NCBI GenBank assembly: GCA_006384855.1
Contig: VCJN01001704.1
Coordinates: 21,329-85,328, forward strand
Source of the DNA: Tetraselmis striata
Taxonomy: Eukaryota; Chlorophyta; Chlorodendrophyceae; Chlorodendrales; Chlorodendraceae
Reading direction: 5' to 3'
Length of the DNA: 64,000 bases
A program made the translations under genes and the position numbers. Every line of letters starts with the position of its first letter. The first letter of the stretch is position 1. The notes below the pieces were generated by a model. That model searched no databases. It saw only the letters and a program-made list of their open reading frames with translations, and was not told where the DNA came from. Below, one piece after another: positions 39,814 through 52,700 of the stretch.

Positions 39814-41048
39814 GACGAGCAGAGGTTCCGGACGGTGGAGGCGCGCCGGCAGATGATAAACATGAACAGGCAGCTGAAGACAGACGATGCCATCCGGGCA
39901 GAGCATTCCCTCTTCTTGTCACACAGCTGGTACGCTCACGCCCGCGTTGGGACAGGGAAGGGGCGGATCCATCCCGCATCCCCCGCTCCGGATGCTGGCG
40001 CCACGGCCGAGGTTCCCGCTGTGTTGCATTGGACTGAATGGCTGTCTGATCTCTGCCAATAACACACAGGCGCGACGAGGACACGCAAGCCAGGAAGCGG
40101 CAACTCATCGCCTGCTTGAGTGCGGACCGAGTGGTGCGGCCAGCGCTGTGCCATTCGACAGCAGCAGGCGCAGAATGCCCAGCGATGCCCGGATGACGGT
40201 TATGAAGAGAACGCCGAAGGGCCGGGGGGGGGGGGGGGGGGGGGGGGGGTCCTCCTTGCGGCTGTAGTGTGGCGTCTTTCGGGCAGCCTTGAGCATAATG
40301 TGTGGGTGAGGGAGGCTGAGACGGTGACCCGCTGCCCCCAACAGGATGAAGAGACGGGCAAGAGGCAGCAGGGATGGACCTACTGGTGACCCGCAGCAAG
40401 CCCGCTCGCCACTTGATAATGCAATGCTTGCAGAAGTCATGCGCCTCATTGTGCGTCCAATGATGTGTGGCTGCTGACACTGTGATGCGGGGTTTGCTTG
40501 CATTGCAGGGCGGACTTCCTCAACCTTCAGGCCGAGGGCCCAGTGCCATGGAGGTGCGCATTGGCACAACGTTGATATCCGCTGTGGCCTTGGGCATTGT
40601 TTCTGATATCTACAACAACAACGCTGCCTACCCAATCCGGAGGCGGTGATGCTCATAACCCACCTTCAAGCTGTATGCAATGCCCCCCCCCCCCCCCCCC
40701 CGGGCCTCCCTGCTAATTGGCCTACTTTACGCTCCTGTTCTTGCAGGAAAGAAATCGAAGAAGGCATCCGGGACTGCGCCAAGTTTGTCGCATTCATCGA
40801 CACAGAGTACCTGCTCAGCTTCAACTGCTTGCAGGTTCGGTACCCGCGGCTAATCGTCTGTGGACTGGTCCGCTCAATATACGCCTGTTGCGGGGTTGTC
40901 GGCCTGTGGCCGCCATACTGCCGTGACGACCCGTTCTTACCAGCCGCGTCTGCCCTCGGCGCGCCCGGATTGTTGTCGCAGGAGGTCCAGTTCGCCATCG
41001 ACTACCGCAAGCCCATCGTGCCCGTGATCCTGGACCAAGGCGCCTGGT
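39814..41048 (+). other. TIR domain exons
   Basis: Split over five exons: AEHSLFLSHSW then RDEDTQARKRQLIA; ADFLNLQAEGPVPW; KEIEEGIRDCAKFVAFIDTE and YLLSFNCLQ; EVQFAIDYRKPIVPVIL. The Glu directly after the LQ junction sits where the catalytic Glu of NADase TIR domains lies (the S.WC..E position). Introns here are short to medium, and one (40835-40979) follows a C homopolymer region. The extent of the second exon is uncertain. Confidence 0.75.
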
Positions 41049-44000
41049 AAGTCGCCCACTTGCGCGGCGGAGGCGTCGATGTTTTGACGGCAACATCAAA
41101 CCAGCGCGGACATGGCATTTACCAATCGTTCATATTGGATTGGGCCAATAGCAAGTATTTTACGAGTCGCGCCGAGTTCAATCGGTTTGGACAGGTTTAT
41201 TCCAATTATCGGGCATATCGCGGTCGTTGTCGTGGCGCAGCGCGATGCAAACAGTGGCTGCCCACTTGTCACTCGCGCTCGGTGGTGGGTCGACTGAGGT
41301 TGGGTGTGTACACATGCCGCAGGGACATCCTGACGTCCGTGCAGGGCGCCCGCACCGCATGGTCTCGCAGCCCGAAAGCAGGCGAGTCTCTATTCAGCTT
41401 CGACGGCAAGTTCATGACCGGCACCACGAACTTCTCCTACGATGTCCTGGAGCGGCTGCTGACGCAGCTGGCGTCGATCAACTTTTGCCCCGCGAGGCCG
41501 CTGGAGTTCCGCAACCTCGGCGAGGCCGGCGTGATGTCGCTGCTGCGGGAGTACGCCGAGAAGGACCTGTCGTACTTGAAGGAGTACAGCGAGCTGCACA
41601 AGAAGGCCGTGGTGTGGGCGGCGAGGGGGAAGCCGGACGATCCGGCCTCGCTTCTCGTCGGCGAGGAGATCGAGGACTGGACCTCCTGGCTGCGCCTCGC
41701 CCACAACTACAACCTGCACCCGCAACCGGTGGCACTGCAGGAAGAGTTTGTGAAGGTGTCGCACCGAAAGTCGAGCCAGGCGCGCAAGCGGCGGCATATC
41801 GCCTTCGTCAGCCTTATCGTGCTCATCCTGATGGGCGCCTGCGCGTCGATCGCGCTGGCGGTTGCCGCGGAGTCCAGTCGCGCAGAGCTGCAAGTGCGGT
41901 ACACCAAGGAGGAGCAGCTGAACACGCAGCTGCAGGAGCTGAACGAGGACCTGGATCGGCAGGCGCAAGTCCTGGACGAAAAGAACGCGGAGCTGGAGGA
42001 ACGCGGGAGAGAGGTACGCCGCCGTGCTTGCTTTTATTCAAAAGAAATCGCTGTCCGCTATATATGGGCCTCTGAACTACTGCAACAACGCTGCAGGTGC
42101 GCGCCAGCTTGCGGCGAGTGACGGAGACGAACAACGCGCTGGAGCAGCAGATTGCTCGCAACCGGGTGATCACTCGAGAGCGCATGATCGCCACCCTGTT
42201 TCTGCTCGTCAAAGGGCAGTCGCCTGAGGAGCCCAGCGAGCTGCGCGCCGCGGTGCAGGCATGCGACATGGCCCGCACGCTGAACCAGAGCACGGCGGTC
42301 ACGCCGCTGCTTTACCCCATCCTGTCGCACGTCACCCGCAAGCGCGCCTGGAAGACTGGCGAGTTCGTGGGCCACTCGGATGGCGTGCTCTTTGTGGTGG
42401 AGTCGCCCGACGGTGCACTCGTGGCCACCGGGAGCCTGGACGGCACCGTCGGCCTCTGGGACTTCTCCGATCCCGGCGCCGTCCCCGGCCTGCGGTTGCT
42501 CGAGGGCAAGCACACCCCGGCGCCGGGCGAGCCGGGCATCAGCGCCATCGCCTGGTCTGCCGACTCGCGCATGCTCGTCTCCGCCGCGTACACGGACCCC
42601 GTCGCGTGGCTATGGACCTTCGGCGAGGGCGGGCCCGCAGACGACGACGCCATCCCCCTGATGGGCCACTCCGCGGGGGTGTCGACGGCGGCAATGTCGC
42701 CTGCCGGCGCGCCCATCGCGCGCGTCGCCACCGCCTCGTTCGACTTGAGCGTGCGCCTGTGGGGCATCGACGGAAGGGAGTTGGCAGTGCTGCACGGGCA
42801 CGCCGCCGGCATCGTGTGCCTCGAGTGGGCGCCGGACGGCGAGCGGCTGGCCAGCGCCTCCGACGACGACGCGCTGGTAATTGTGTGGGACCTGCGCAGC
42901 GACACTCCGCCGGCGGCGATGCTCACTCCGCTGCGCGGCCACGCCGGCTGGGTGAACTCCGTCGCGTGGCGCCCCGACGGCGAGTGGCTGGCAAGCGGCT
43001 CGGACGACCAGACTGTCGCGCTGTGGTCCACCCCCACCAACGGCTCACTGCCCTCGCTCGACCGCCAGCTGGCCGGCCACGAGGGCTTTGTAAACGACGT
43101 CGCGTGGGCCCCGGACGGCCTCGCGCTCGCCTCCGCCTCTTATGACCACACCGTCCGGGTGTGGAAGTTCGCGAGCGGCAGTGCTGGAAGCGGCGTCCGA
43201 GGCGAGCGGCGGCCGATATCCAGCAGCAGCAGCAACCGCTCGGGAGCGGCGTCCGTCGGCCTGGTGCGCGCTGCCCGTGTATTTTTGTAGGGCGTGAAGG
43301 GCCCATAATACGTTGGCACCAAACAAAACTGTTATAACTAGGGGTACAACGTATATATATATATGTGTGTGTGTGTGTGCTGTGTGTACTAGGCATACCT
43401 GCGACTAACTATATATTGTAAATGTGTGTATGCGCAAATACTGTTTCATTCACTCATAGCTATGCTGTGCCGGCTGTGCCCTACACTGCAGGACGTCGTG
43501 TCGCAGCATGTGCTGGTGGGGCACCAGGGCTACGTCATGAACGTGGCCTGGGCGCCGGACGGGCGCCTGTCCTCCGCCTCCCAGGACGGTACCGCGCGCG
43601 TGTGGGAGACGCAGGGCGCGACCCCGTGGATGCCGCGGGTGCCCTCCACGGTGCTGGGCGGGCACGGCGACCTGGTGTGGGCCACCGCCTGGAGCGCTGA
43701 CTACCGCCACCTCTACACCGTCGCCGCGGACAAGAGCATCAGCCGGTGCGGAGCCCCCCCCCTCTTTCGCCGCCCACCCACAGCTTGTCACAAAATAGTG
43801 CCACCGCGCGGCGGTGGCGGCGGGTTGGCGCTGATGTGTGTGGTGCGCGCCGGCAGGTGGGACACCCAGCCCAGCAAGAGCAGCCCCGTGCTGGAGCTGG
43901 AGGGCAACCCGCGCGGCATCAGCACCGCGGCGGCCTTTGCCCGGAGTGCGCCGGACATGGTCGCGGTGCAGGATGACAGCGCCGTGCTGGTGCGCTCTTG

Positions 44001-44658
44001 CCGCCCCGAGACACGGTGCCTTCGGCGACAATAAAGCCAATGTGCCATGTACTATTGACATGTGAGACGAGTTCACATAATACTGTTATCGTAACTAATA
44101 AACCCAGTTATCAATAATCGTATGGAACTAACCTTCATAACTAATTTACTTACAGCTAAATGTAATATCGGAAACTATGATATATATATTTTAGAAGTTT
44201 ATTGATGATGCATCGTAACTCCGCTTTCGGTTTGCGGTACATTTTCGTTTTTGACCCCCCCCTCCCCCCCCGCAAAGAAAGAAAACTATACTTATTTTGA
44301 AATACATCAGAATCCACCACGAATATCAAACGGATCTTCCGACTCGGTGCTGCAAAACATTTCATTATTATCTTTTCGACTCGCAAACCCGAATAAACAT
44401 TACGAATGCATGTTACATGGTCAGCCAGCCACCGAGGTTACACACACCCTATACAAAGATACTATAGCTAATCATCAACCGAACTTACGTCGTCAGTTAA
44501 GGTATGCGTGTTATGAAGAAGCCGAGTCCGGGATGTCAGGTCCCGCTAGCTGATAAGCCAATCGTGAAACTCGTGCAACACGGGCTGCCTTATGGGTGTC
44601 TCGGTGCCTGGGCGGACGTGTACTTGCTCAAGGCATATTACATGCATGGTCTTAATAC

Positions 44659-44708
<50 letters not shown>

Positions 44709-47700
44709 TACATGGAGCTGTGGGTGGCGTGAGGGCATCACGGCATCGCAGTTGGGTAAGCAGCTAAGCCCTTCTCGAAGGTTGGAAATTGTTGGTCCCG
44801 CGGGTAAGCGATGACATGTCGGCGCTTGTAACTGTCACGAGTCCGCTAGGTGGGCCGGGGGTCCCATGGCAGCTCTGAGATTTGGCGGGTAGCGCGCCTA
44901 GGGCCGGTGGGCGAAGTACCCCCAACGCTATGTAAGGTTACTCTCTTTTAACTTCCCTATCTTGTGTCGAACGTATGGAAGGCGTTGATTGCTTTGATCG
45001 GCGTTCTTTAGAGGTTGGCGGCTGGCTGGCAGGGCTCTGGGAGGGGGCAGGCGTATGATAGCGACGGGCGCGGCGGCGGAGTCGGCATCGTTGCCGGAGA
45101 TTCACCATGAAACGAGCGCGTATGTAGTAACTGCAACCGCATGTCGATAGATGACTGATGTGTGTAAATACGTATGCTATACATCATGTCTGAAAGGTGC
45201 AATGCCGCAACCGCTTGTGTCGTATGATGAAAATATGATGTGCTTTACTGGAGTGTCACTTGTGCCCTCTGTAGGTGTGGAACGTGAGCACGCAACCACC
45301 GCGGCAGCTGGCGAGGCTCGAGGGGCACACCTCCGCCGTAAGCAGCATCGCGTGGCCGCCGCTGGACGCGCGCCTGCTGGCCACCGGTGACAGGGACAAC
45401 TACACCGTCATCGTCTGGTGCCCTGGATGCCCCGCAGAGGGCCGCGTCGCCGCGACCCTTCGCAGCAGCGACGGCGCCAGTGGCGGCGTGGACGCGCTGC
45501 GATGGTCGCCGGACGGTGCCATGCTGGCGTGGTCTTCCCTGGCGGACAGTGACGGCCCGCTGGACGTGATGGTGTGGCGCTCGCCCACCGCCGCCGATGG
45601 GGACTCAAGCGACGCGCTGGTTTATCTGCGCGGCCACCGCAGCGGCATCACCCGCCTCGCGTGGGCGCCTGACTCGAGTCGCCGCCTCGCGGCCGCCGCG
45701 GCGGACCGCACCGTGCACGTGTGGCTGCCGACCGGTGACAGCGAGTCGCAGCCCATGCTGTCCTTTGACTCGGGGCATGGCAACTACGTGTGGGACATCG
45801 ACTGGTCGCCGGACGGCTCCATGCTTGTGACGGCCAGCTGGGACGGCACGGTGGCCATCTTCCGCCTCACGCCCAACGGCGGCGCGGTGCTCCCGCGTCA
45901 GGTACGTTGCCCCCCCCCCCCCCCCCCCTCTTGACTGCAAGGCCAGCCTCCGGATCATGGATGGCCTGATTTTGTGCGCAATATGTTATTATGGTGCCCA
46001 TAATTGCGAGAACAATCGGATACAATTGGAAGCCTCTGCTACACCATATATATGTATCAGAGCAAGTGCCTATGGTTTTGGAACAACTACAGCATAAACA
46101 GCATACGAAGGAACTTGAGAGTGGAAACAGCGACGCGTCGATTGTTCAAGATTGTTGCAGGGTGTACTACTGCTTTTGGGCGCATTATTACAACACTAAA
46201 CCTGCGGCAGGCCACGCGGGCTGCCTGCGCGGGAAGGCTTTTTCGGGGCGTGGCGCGGGGCTGCGGCGGGCCACACGGGCTGCGGCAGGCTGCGCGAGGT
46301 TGGGTGCGGGGGCTACGCCGGGCCGCTGGGCGGAGTGGGATGAGGGGTAGGGCCCGGGCCAGGGCATCGCGTCGGCATGGAGCCCATCGTTGGATTCAAT
46401 CCTTTAGAGTTCAGATTGTACGGCTGTGTAATTAGCGACCGTGGCTTGCTGGGTGGAGTATAGTACTTATTAGTACATCACAGTAGATGAGCGCTTTGTT
46501 CGGCTACCAATTATTGCCCCGCCAATGCCCCGATACTCGCGTAACCGGGTACCCTCATGGCAATACAACTCAGCGTACTGACTGAGCAATCGAGGTGGTT
46601 TGGTAGATAAATGCTGCAGCATATTTATCAGAGCAAGTGCGTATATGGTTTCGGAGCATATAGGCATCTACAGCATGCATGTGCTACATCATATTCATAG
46701 ATGGCTATTGGACGGTTTCCTTTGCGGCCTGGTGCGGATGATACACCAACACCAGCCGCCAGCAAGGGTGGTCACAAAACAGCGGCTAGTTGTGATGTCA
46801 GCAAAAGCTTGCAGTTGAAGGTTTTAGGGCGATTCCGGAATATGCTCATGGAGCATGTATACGCAGCATATTAGTATAAGGTTTTTCATTGGCTTTACCG
46901 TGTGGTGAAAGATGGCTTAGCTCCGATACTCCACAGGCTTAATTCGCAAACCCAAAAGCCCTGGCAATTTAAAGTGGTGTGCCGTGTCTGTTGTTTGGAT
47001 GGGACTGTTGTTTGCAATAAAGTTTGATCTTACCATAGTCAACGCTACAGCTGCATGCTATGGCACAATCACCTGAAGCGCCGCAGAGTATTGTGATCTC
47101 GTAGCATTTCCATACAGAAAGCTTGCAACTGCTCCAAAACCATGTTGCGTGCAGTTCCACGACACTGCGCCTGCCGCCACGTAGCGTACTCCTCCCTGCT
47201 GAGTGCCACCCGCGCCCTGCAGGTGATCGCCGCGCACGGCGGGGCGTCCGTCTTCCACGCGCAGTTTGGGCCAGAGGTGGCAGACGGCGCTCTGCGCCTC
47301 GCCACTGCGGCGGACGACGGCTCGGTGCTGGTGCACAGCGTGCCGGCGGAGGGCAACGTGACGAGCGTGGAGGTGGGGCGCCACCTGGAGGAGGTGGTGA
47401 CGATGGAGTGGAGCCCGTCGGGGAAGTGGCTGGCCACGGGCAGCTTTGATGGCAAGATCCAGGTGTGGTTCATGACGATGCCGCGCCTGCAGCAGCAGCA
47501 GGAGGGCGAGGGGGCCGAGGCCAAGGAAGAGCTGCCCGAGAGCACCGCAGAGCAGGTGAGACTGCGGAGCGTGCTCGGAGACTGTGTGCTCGCCGTGTCC
47601 CGCCTGTGCTGACTAGCATGGGGTCCCGCCCCCAAACAGCGTTCGCGCCATGCCGAACGTTTCCTCGCCGCGCTCGTCGTTCGCGCTGTGTCTGCGGCTG

Positions 47701-48072
47701 ACGGGAGTCGTGTCTCGCCCGCCGCAGTCCCTGATGCTGGACACGCTGCTGCCGGACGCCGAGGACCCGTTTGGCGCGGACGACCCGTTCATGAGCGGCG
47801 TGCTGGCGTCGCGCTCGGACGTGCGGGCGGTCACCTCGGTGGCGTGGTCGGCGGACGAGCAGCACATCCTGGCCACCACGCGCCTCAACCCGCAGGTGCG
47901 GCGCTACGATGTCGGCTTCTGCACCCTGGAGCGCAAGATCGCGGGCCTCACCGCCGGCCACTTCGACGAGCGCGACCTGCGCAGCATGAACCTCAAGTGG
48001 CTCGCTGCGGACATCTTCTCCTCGCAGGAGGTCCTGGATGCCGAGGCCTCTGCGTCGGAGGCCGTCTGCTAG
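39814..48072 (+). CDS. TIR-linker-TM-coiled-coil-WD40 protein, intron-rich
   Basis: Exons on the plus strand: about 39814-39929, 40070-~40107, 40510-40554, 40747-40834, 40980-41048, ~41372-42012, 42097-~43200, 43492-43745, 43857-44017, 45275-45900, 47223-47554 and 47728-48072 (TAG). Several codons rebuild across junctions: SHSW at 39929/40070, PWR at 40554/40747 and LQE at 40834/40980. Domain order is TIR, a charged helical linker, one TM helix, a coiled coil, then WD40 repeats. This is the order of many bacterial TIR/STAND-like WD40 proteins, including the W..LL.G.EI..W and P..LQEEF linker motifs. A sensor and NAD-cleaving role is inferred from the family. In-frame TGA follows the TAG by six codons. 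Confidence 0.75.
41372..42170 (+). other. Linker, single TM helix and coiled coil
   Basis: The linker has KEYSELHKKAVVWAARGKP, LLVGEEIEDWTSWL and PVALQEEFVKVSHRKSS, matching the region between effector and WD40 domains in bacterial proteins. A hydrophobic helix (IAFVSLIVLILMGACASIAL) at about 41797-41856 follows a basic patch (QARKRR), so the TIR side should be cytosolic. Heptad-like Leu/Glu/Gln repeats continue across the 42013-42096 intron. Confidence 0.75.
43352..43379. repeat. (TA)n(TG)n microsatellite in a WD40 intron
   Basis: TA steps followed by TG steps, just after the sixth visible blade. Confidence 0.9.
44018..45274 (+). other. Large intron of the TIR-WD40 gene
   Basis: 1.26 kb between the donor after SAVL and the acceptor before VWNVSTQ. 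It contains a C-rich tract at about 44248-44270 and a (GA)n tract at 44661-44705. No gene is supported inside. Confidence 0.6.
44661..44705. repeat. (GA)n microsatellite
   Basis: Uninterrupted AG dinucleotides of about 45 bp in the large intron. Confidence 0.95.
45901..47222 (+). other. Second large intron of the TIR-WD40 gene
   Basis: It begins GTACGTTGC plus a C homopolymer and ends CCTGCAG. Two related segments (near 46050 and 46620) share TATCAGAGCAAGTG and CTACAGCAT and may be mobile-element remnants. No gene is supported. Confidence 0.6.
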
Positions 48073-49720
48073 CCGCCCGCCGCAGCTGTGTGACCGTTCA
48101 CGCCGTTGGGCACATTGCAAGCACAGCCGTCCGCTGTCTGTGGCCAGCCAGGATAGGTGGCATAATAGCATTGGCGCTGTCCGTATGGAGGCAGCGCCTT
48201 GTAGGAGACACCTCCAGGCCACCGCCGGGCGGTTTAATCACACAGATAAATAGCTCACATTGTTGCCTCTCACTGGGACCGGCGTCTGGCAGCAGCAGGA
48301 TTATATTGCATTCAATGCGGCCTTATTGCCGGGCAGTGATGGTGGCTCGAAGACCCGCAGAAACAACGTCGCCATTCTCAGGCCAATAGGCCGCGGCGTG
48401 TCTATTTCCAATCCCAATGGATGATGCCTGTGATAGTGCGACGGGGGATGGGTCGGTGAGGATCAATCCTTATTGCCTGGGCGGATACTACATGAATGTG
48501 CCTACTGTTTGTATTTCTGTGAATGTGCCTTTTTCATGTCCGAAAATGAACCCATGTCCAGCATCACCGTAATAGTATCTCCAGGAACTCGTTGTGTTAC
48601 TTCTGCGGGAATAGCCGTATTGCCAGGAATGCGCCTTTTTATTTATTCTGCGCCGGCGTAATTATAAATTCTATTAGGAATCATCCTTACCTCGTCTTCG
48701 ATTTCCGGGATATTTCCCTTACCTATTTCCGCCGGGAAAACTAGACTCTATTTCCAAAAATATGCGATCCTGCGATGGGGGCAGAGCTCGGACTACTACT
48801 ATACTGCAGCATGTCCAGGCATTCCGTCTATCTGGCTTTCGCAGCAACAACCGGTATACACTTTACACGCAGTAACAACGTACCGGTATGCCTGTGTGAA
48901 GGGCAGAACTACCGCCTCGTGGATGGTGCCACATTGGTCTCGAGACGGAAAGATAAGCGACAATGCACGACAGCTACCTGTAATCTCCTTGTTACTAGTC
49001 ACATGTCCGTGGAGCGGCCATATATCGGCGCATGATAAGTGCCCACATCCGCCTCTTTCTCCTATAGTCCATGTAATGGCGGCGTAATGCTGCCCGCAAC
49101 CGTGTCCAGTGTGCCCAACAATATCTGTCATGCATATCTACGCGTGAAGCAGGCTCGCAACGCGGTTTACTTGCTCATTTTCCACGGCGCTGAGAAATGC
49201 GCCAGCCAAATCGCGACGGTCCACCCGTATCAGGTGAACATTATATTAGGCAGTCATTCATCTCAGAAAAGTCAGCAAGACAACAGCATGAGATATAGAT
49301 TTCATCATTGTATGCAGTGGAGGATGGAGAAAAGGGGGGGGGGTGCAGCCTATGATTGTATGCTGGCAAATGCACGGCATGTTTGCTGGTGGCCTGTGGG
49401 CCAGGGCCACACCGGTTTTCTGCAGATGAAGGATGAGGCAACAGAAGCTCAAGACCAAGAATTATTTAAAACAAAGGATGTAGTTACAATGATTCGTAAT
49501 TGGTAGTTGGATCCGTGAGAGGACCCAACTGCCAGCAGACCTGGGGCTGCCCCCAGGGCTGTCTAGAAACGCAGTGCGTTTGTTAGTAACCAGGGGGGCA
49601 GCCGGGGCCGTTCCTCACAACAGCCAGTATTTTCAGCATCCGTATCCACCGGCGTAAAAAGTCACCCTGAAACTGCGCCCTTGCCCCCCTACACGAGCCC
49701 GCACCCATCCGCACTGCGCT
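48073..49720. other. Downstream spacer, no supported gene
   Basis: AT-rich sequence after the TIR-WD40 stop. Two small hairpins occur near 49505-49565 (AGTTGG/CCAACT and CCTGGGG/CCCCAGG). A frame at 49039-49506 lacks domain character and spans a G run. Confidence 0.5.
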
Positions 49721-52700
49721 ATGGCTACCGGCTCGGGCGGCCCCGCCACCGACGAGCGTCCCCTTGTACCGCCACCGAGACCCTCGTCGAATTGCATGAT
49801 GAACATCCTCACGACCTGTATGCCAGCTTCACCCCGGTGTCATGGGCGAACTGGCTGCACGACGCCGCCGAGGTCCACCGCAAAGACTGGTTCCACCTAA
49901 CCATCCTGGTGCTGCTTTCCCGGGCACTGGCCCATCGCGACACCATCGCTCGACGGACAGACGCCAACCGCACCGCGTTCTACGACTACACGGGCTGCAT
50001 TCTGCGCCTCCTGGAGGACGACGCAGCTGCCCACTATATATGGCAGCCCAAGTTAATGCCCAGTGGCAACAACGGCCATTAACTTACTGCAAGCAACGGC
50101 CTCCCCTACCGCAAGCGCCACATCAACCATGGGCTTCCCGTGCTGGCGCACGACAACGACGGGGTCACCGGACATGGGCACAACAACGTGTGCTTCGGCT
50201 GCGGCCAGCCGAGCGACGACCATCCCTCCGACAACGAGGAGGCCGACGGCGTCTACACCTTCAACTGCACCACCTGTGCCGCCAGCATTGCAGCTGCCTG
50301 CGCCGCCGAGGCATTAGGAGCTGACCTCCCTTCCGCTGCTCGAGTTCTCTGCGACTGTTGCGGCTCGGGCGTGCGCGACCGCTGGGGGCTGATCCTCGCC
50401 GACGAAGTTACTCAATTGGGCGAACGGTAGGCCCGTAGGACTACCTCCTACCCGTACAAACCTGACATGCTACCCGCCACGATCACGGCGCGGTCCACCG
50501 CCGGCTTAACGCCCCGCTAGGCGAGCATGCTCCGGCGCGTGCACTCGCGGATGGGATTACCCCTCAAAGTTGCCGCTGGCAACGCCGCCAGCACGGGCTC
50601 CGGCTCCGGCGCCAGCCCTGCAGCTCCGGCACCTGCTCCGGCCCTGCCGCAGCCCGCGGCCCCACCTGCCCCGATTACTCTCACCCCCGCCGACTGCACC
50701 AAACTGGTCGAGGCTATCGCTGCCCTCACCAGCAAGGTGGTTAAGGAGATCCAGTCCCTGAAGGCCCGGACCAGGCAGGCGCGACGCGCGCCGCCCCGGC
50801 GGGTCCGAGGCCCCTCCGGCGTCAGCCCCGAGCGACTACACGACGGTGAGGAGCTGCTCTCCACCACAGGTGCATCCACCCACCGCGGGGGCGACAAGTG
50901 CCGCCGCGCATACATTAAGTTCTGCCAGGGCTCCAAGGACCACCTGGATGCGTGCGGCCGCCCCGTCAGCTCTCCAATGCACTACGCCAACCGGGCATAC
51001 GGGGCGCAGCTCGACCTACTGGCCGCTAAGCCGATTGACGACAAGGCCCGGCAATGTCACGAGCTCCACGGCTACCAGCCACCAGCTAACCCGGCTCAAC
51101 CCCACCCCGACCGCCACCACCCGGAGGCCTACCACGTCAGCATGCTCACCTGGCACTGGGAGCTGTTGCACGTGGTCGACCCACCGCTCTTCGGCGCCTC
51201 ACCCGATGGCAAACAATAACGCGTGGAGACCATCCTTAGCATCACGGGCCGCATCCGCTTCATGCACGCCGTGCCAAAGGCCTGCAAGCACGGCGACGGC
51301 GGCCCCGCCCTGAGCTGGCCCTCGTTCTACGCGTACATGCAACGGTACCACCGCGCGTTCCTGGTCTCTCGCGAGCTGTCCATGTTCGACCATTGGTTCC
51401 CGTGGCTGCAAGCGAAGCGGATGGATCTGCTTGGCGAGGGGGTAGCACCGCACATGCACGACGACCTCCAGCGTTAGCTCATCTCCGCCGCGCGCGGTCT
51501 CCTCACCACTAGCTGGCTGGACGAGCTCCGCGGCAACCCGGGCCGCCCCCAGGCACAGAACCCTCCTGCCCCAGGCCGCCTCAACCCCATCCCCGCCCTG
51601 TGGGGTCCCAAGGCCTGCGCCTAATGCCTCGGCGACCACAAGACCAGCCAGCACCCGGCGGACGAGCCGATCACCCAACCCTGCCCCAAGTGCCGTCAGC
51701 CTCACGCACTGGTGGGTAAATTGGGCCAGCCCCTGCCCCGCCGGTCCCTCCACGGACCAGTGACAAGGGAATATGTGGGGCCCGTGGAGCTCGGGTCACA
51801 CAGACTCTACCCCCTCAGCTCACCGCTACCCGCTCGGCTGCTGCGCAAGTATCGACCACGCCCCCTTCGGCATCGACCACGCCCTACATGTCGTTAGGAC
51901 CTGCGCGGCGGCGAGCGTCCACATCCCGGTAGCCTACGCCGACATGGACGGCGCCGACTGCATGCCCATCTAATCGCCTGACGGCACAGCTCACAAGAAG
52001 CGGATGCTCACCCAGCTGACTCCCGGACTCGGTCTGACAGCCGCTCCGCTCCGCGCTCCTGACGCCGAGCTACCAGCCTTCATTGGCGGGCTCCGCGTCG
52101 TGCGGCGCTCCTTCAAACCCTCCGGCTCCCCGAAGGCCGCAAACCGCCGCTACATGGAGCCGGGGGACCGCGGCGACAGCGCGCCCCCCACAATGACGTG
52201 GACCACCCTCCCGTCCCACGCCGCTGGTTGGGCGGAATGGTACTAGGGTCAGGCCGGGGTCAGTGACAGCATCCGCGGCGCCTACACACCCGGCCTCGGC
52301 GTAAACATTGCAGCCCTGTTGATGAGCCCACATGTGCCATCGGACCGGACGGCGCGGCTTCTCGAGGGCGCCCCACTTGTGGGCGGGCCGCCCCCCACCG
52401 TCGCCAGCTCCCACACTTGCGCCTCGCAGGCCGCCCTACGCTCAACTCATGCAAGGGCGAGAGCATCAGCGCCCCCGTGGCCATCTTGGAGCACCGGATC
52501 ACGCGCCCCGCCAAGGGCCGCCTCCCTCTTCGCATTCCGGACCTCCGCGCGATGCTGTATCGGGGCTTCTCCACGTCGTCGGCTTTCGGCAGGCACCAGC
52601 GCCTATGCATCACCTTCCTTAACCTGCGGCGCCTCCGTCGCAAGGCCCCCACGGCGCTCACCTGCGACCACCGCGTGTCCGGCTCCGACGCCGTGTCCGA

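Larger units (their letters stand above)
42270..48072 (+). other. WD40 repeat exons
   Basis: At least eleven blades are visible, e.g. GHSDGVLFVVESPDG..GTVGLWD, GHAGWVNSVAWRPDGEW..QTVALW, GHEGFVNDVAWAPDG..HTVRVW, GHQGYVMNVAWAPDG, GHTSAVSSIAW, GHRSGITRLAWAPDS and GNYVWDIDWSPDG. Exon junctions usually fall at blade edges. They likely form one or two beta-propellers for ligand or protein recognition. The last exon (SLMLDTLLPDAEDPF to SEAVC) is a partly acidic tail with one more blade. Confidence 0.85.
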
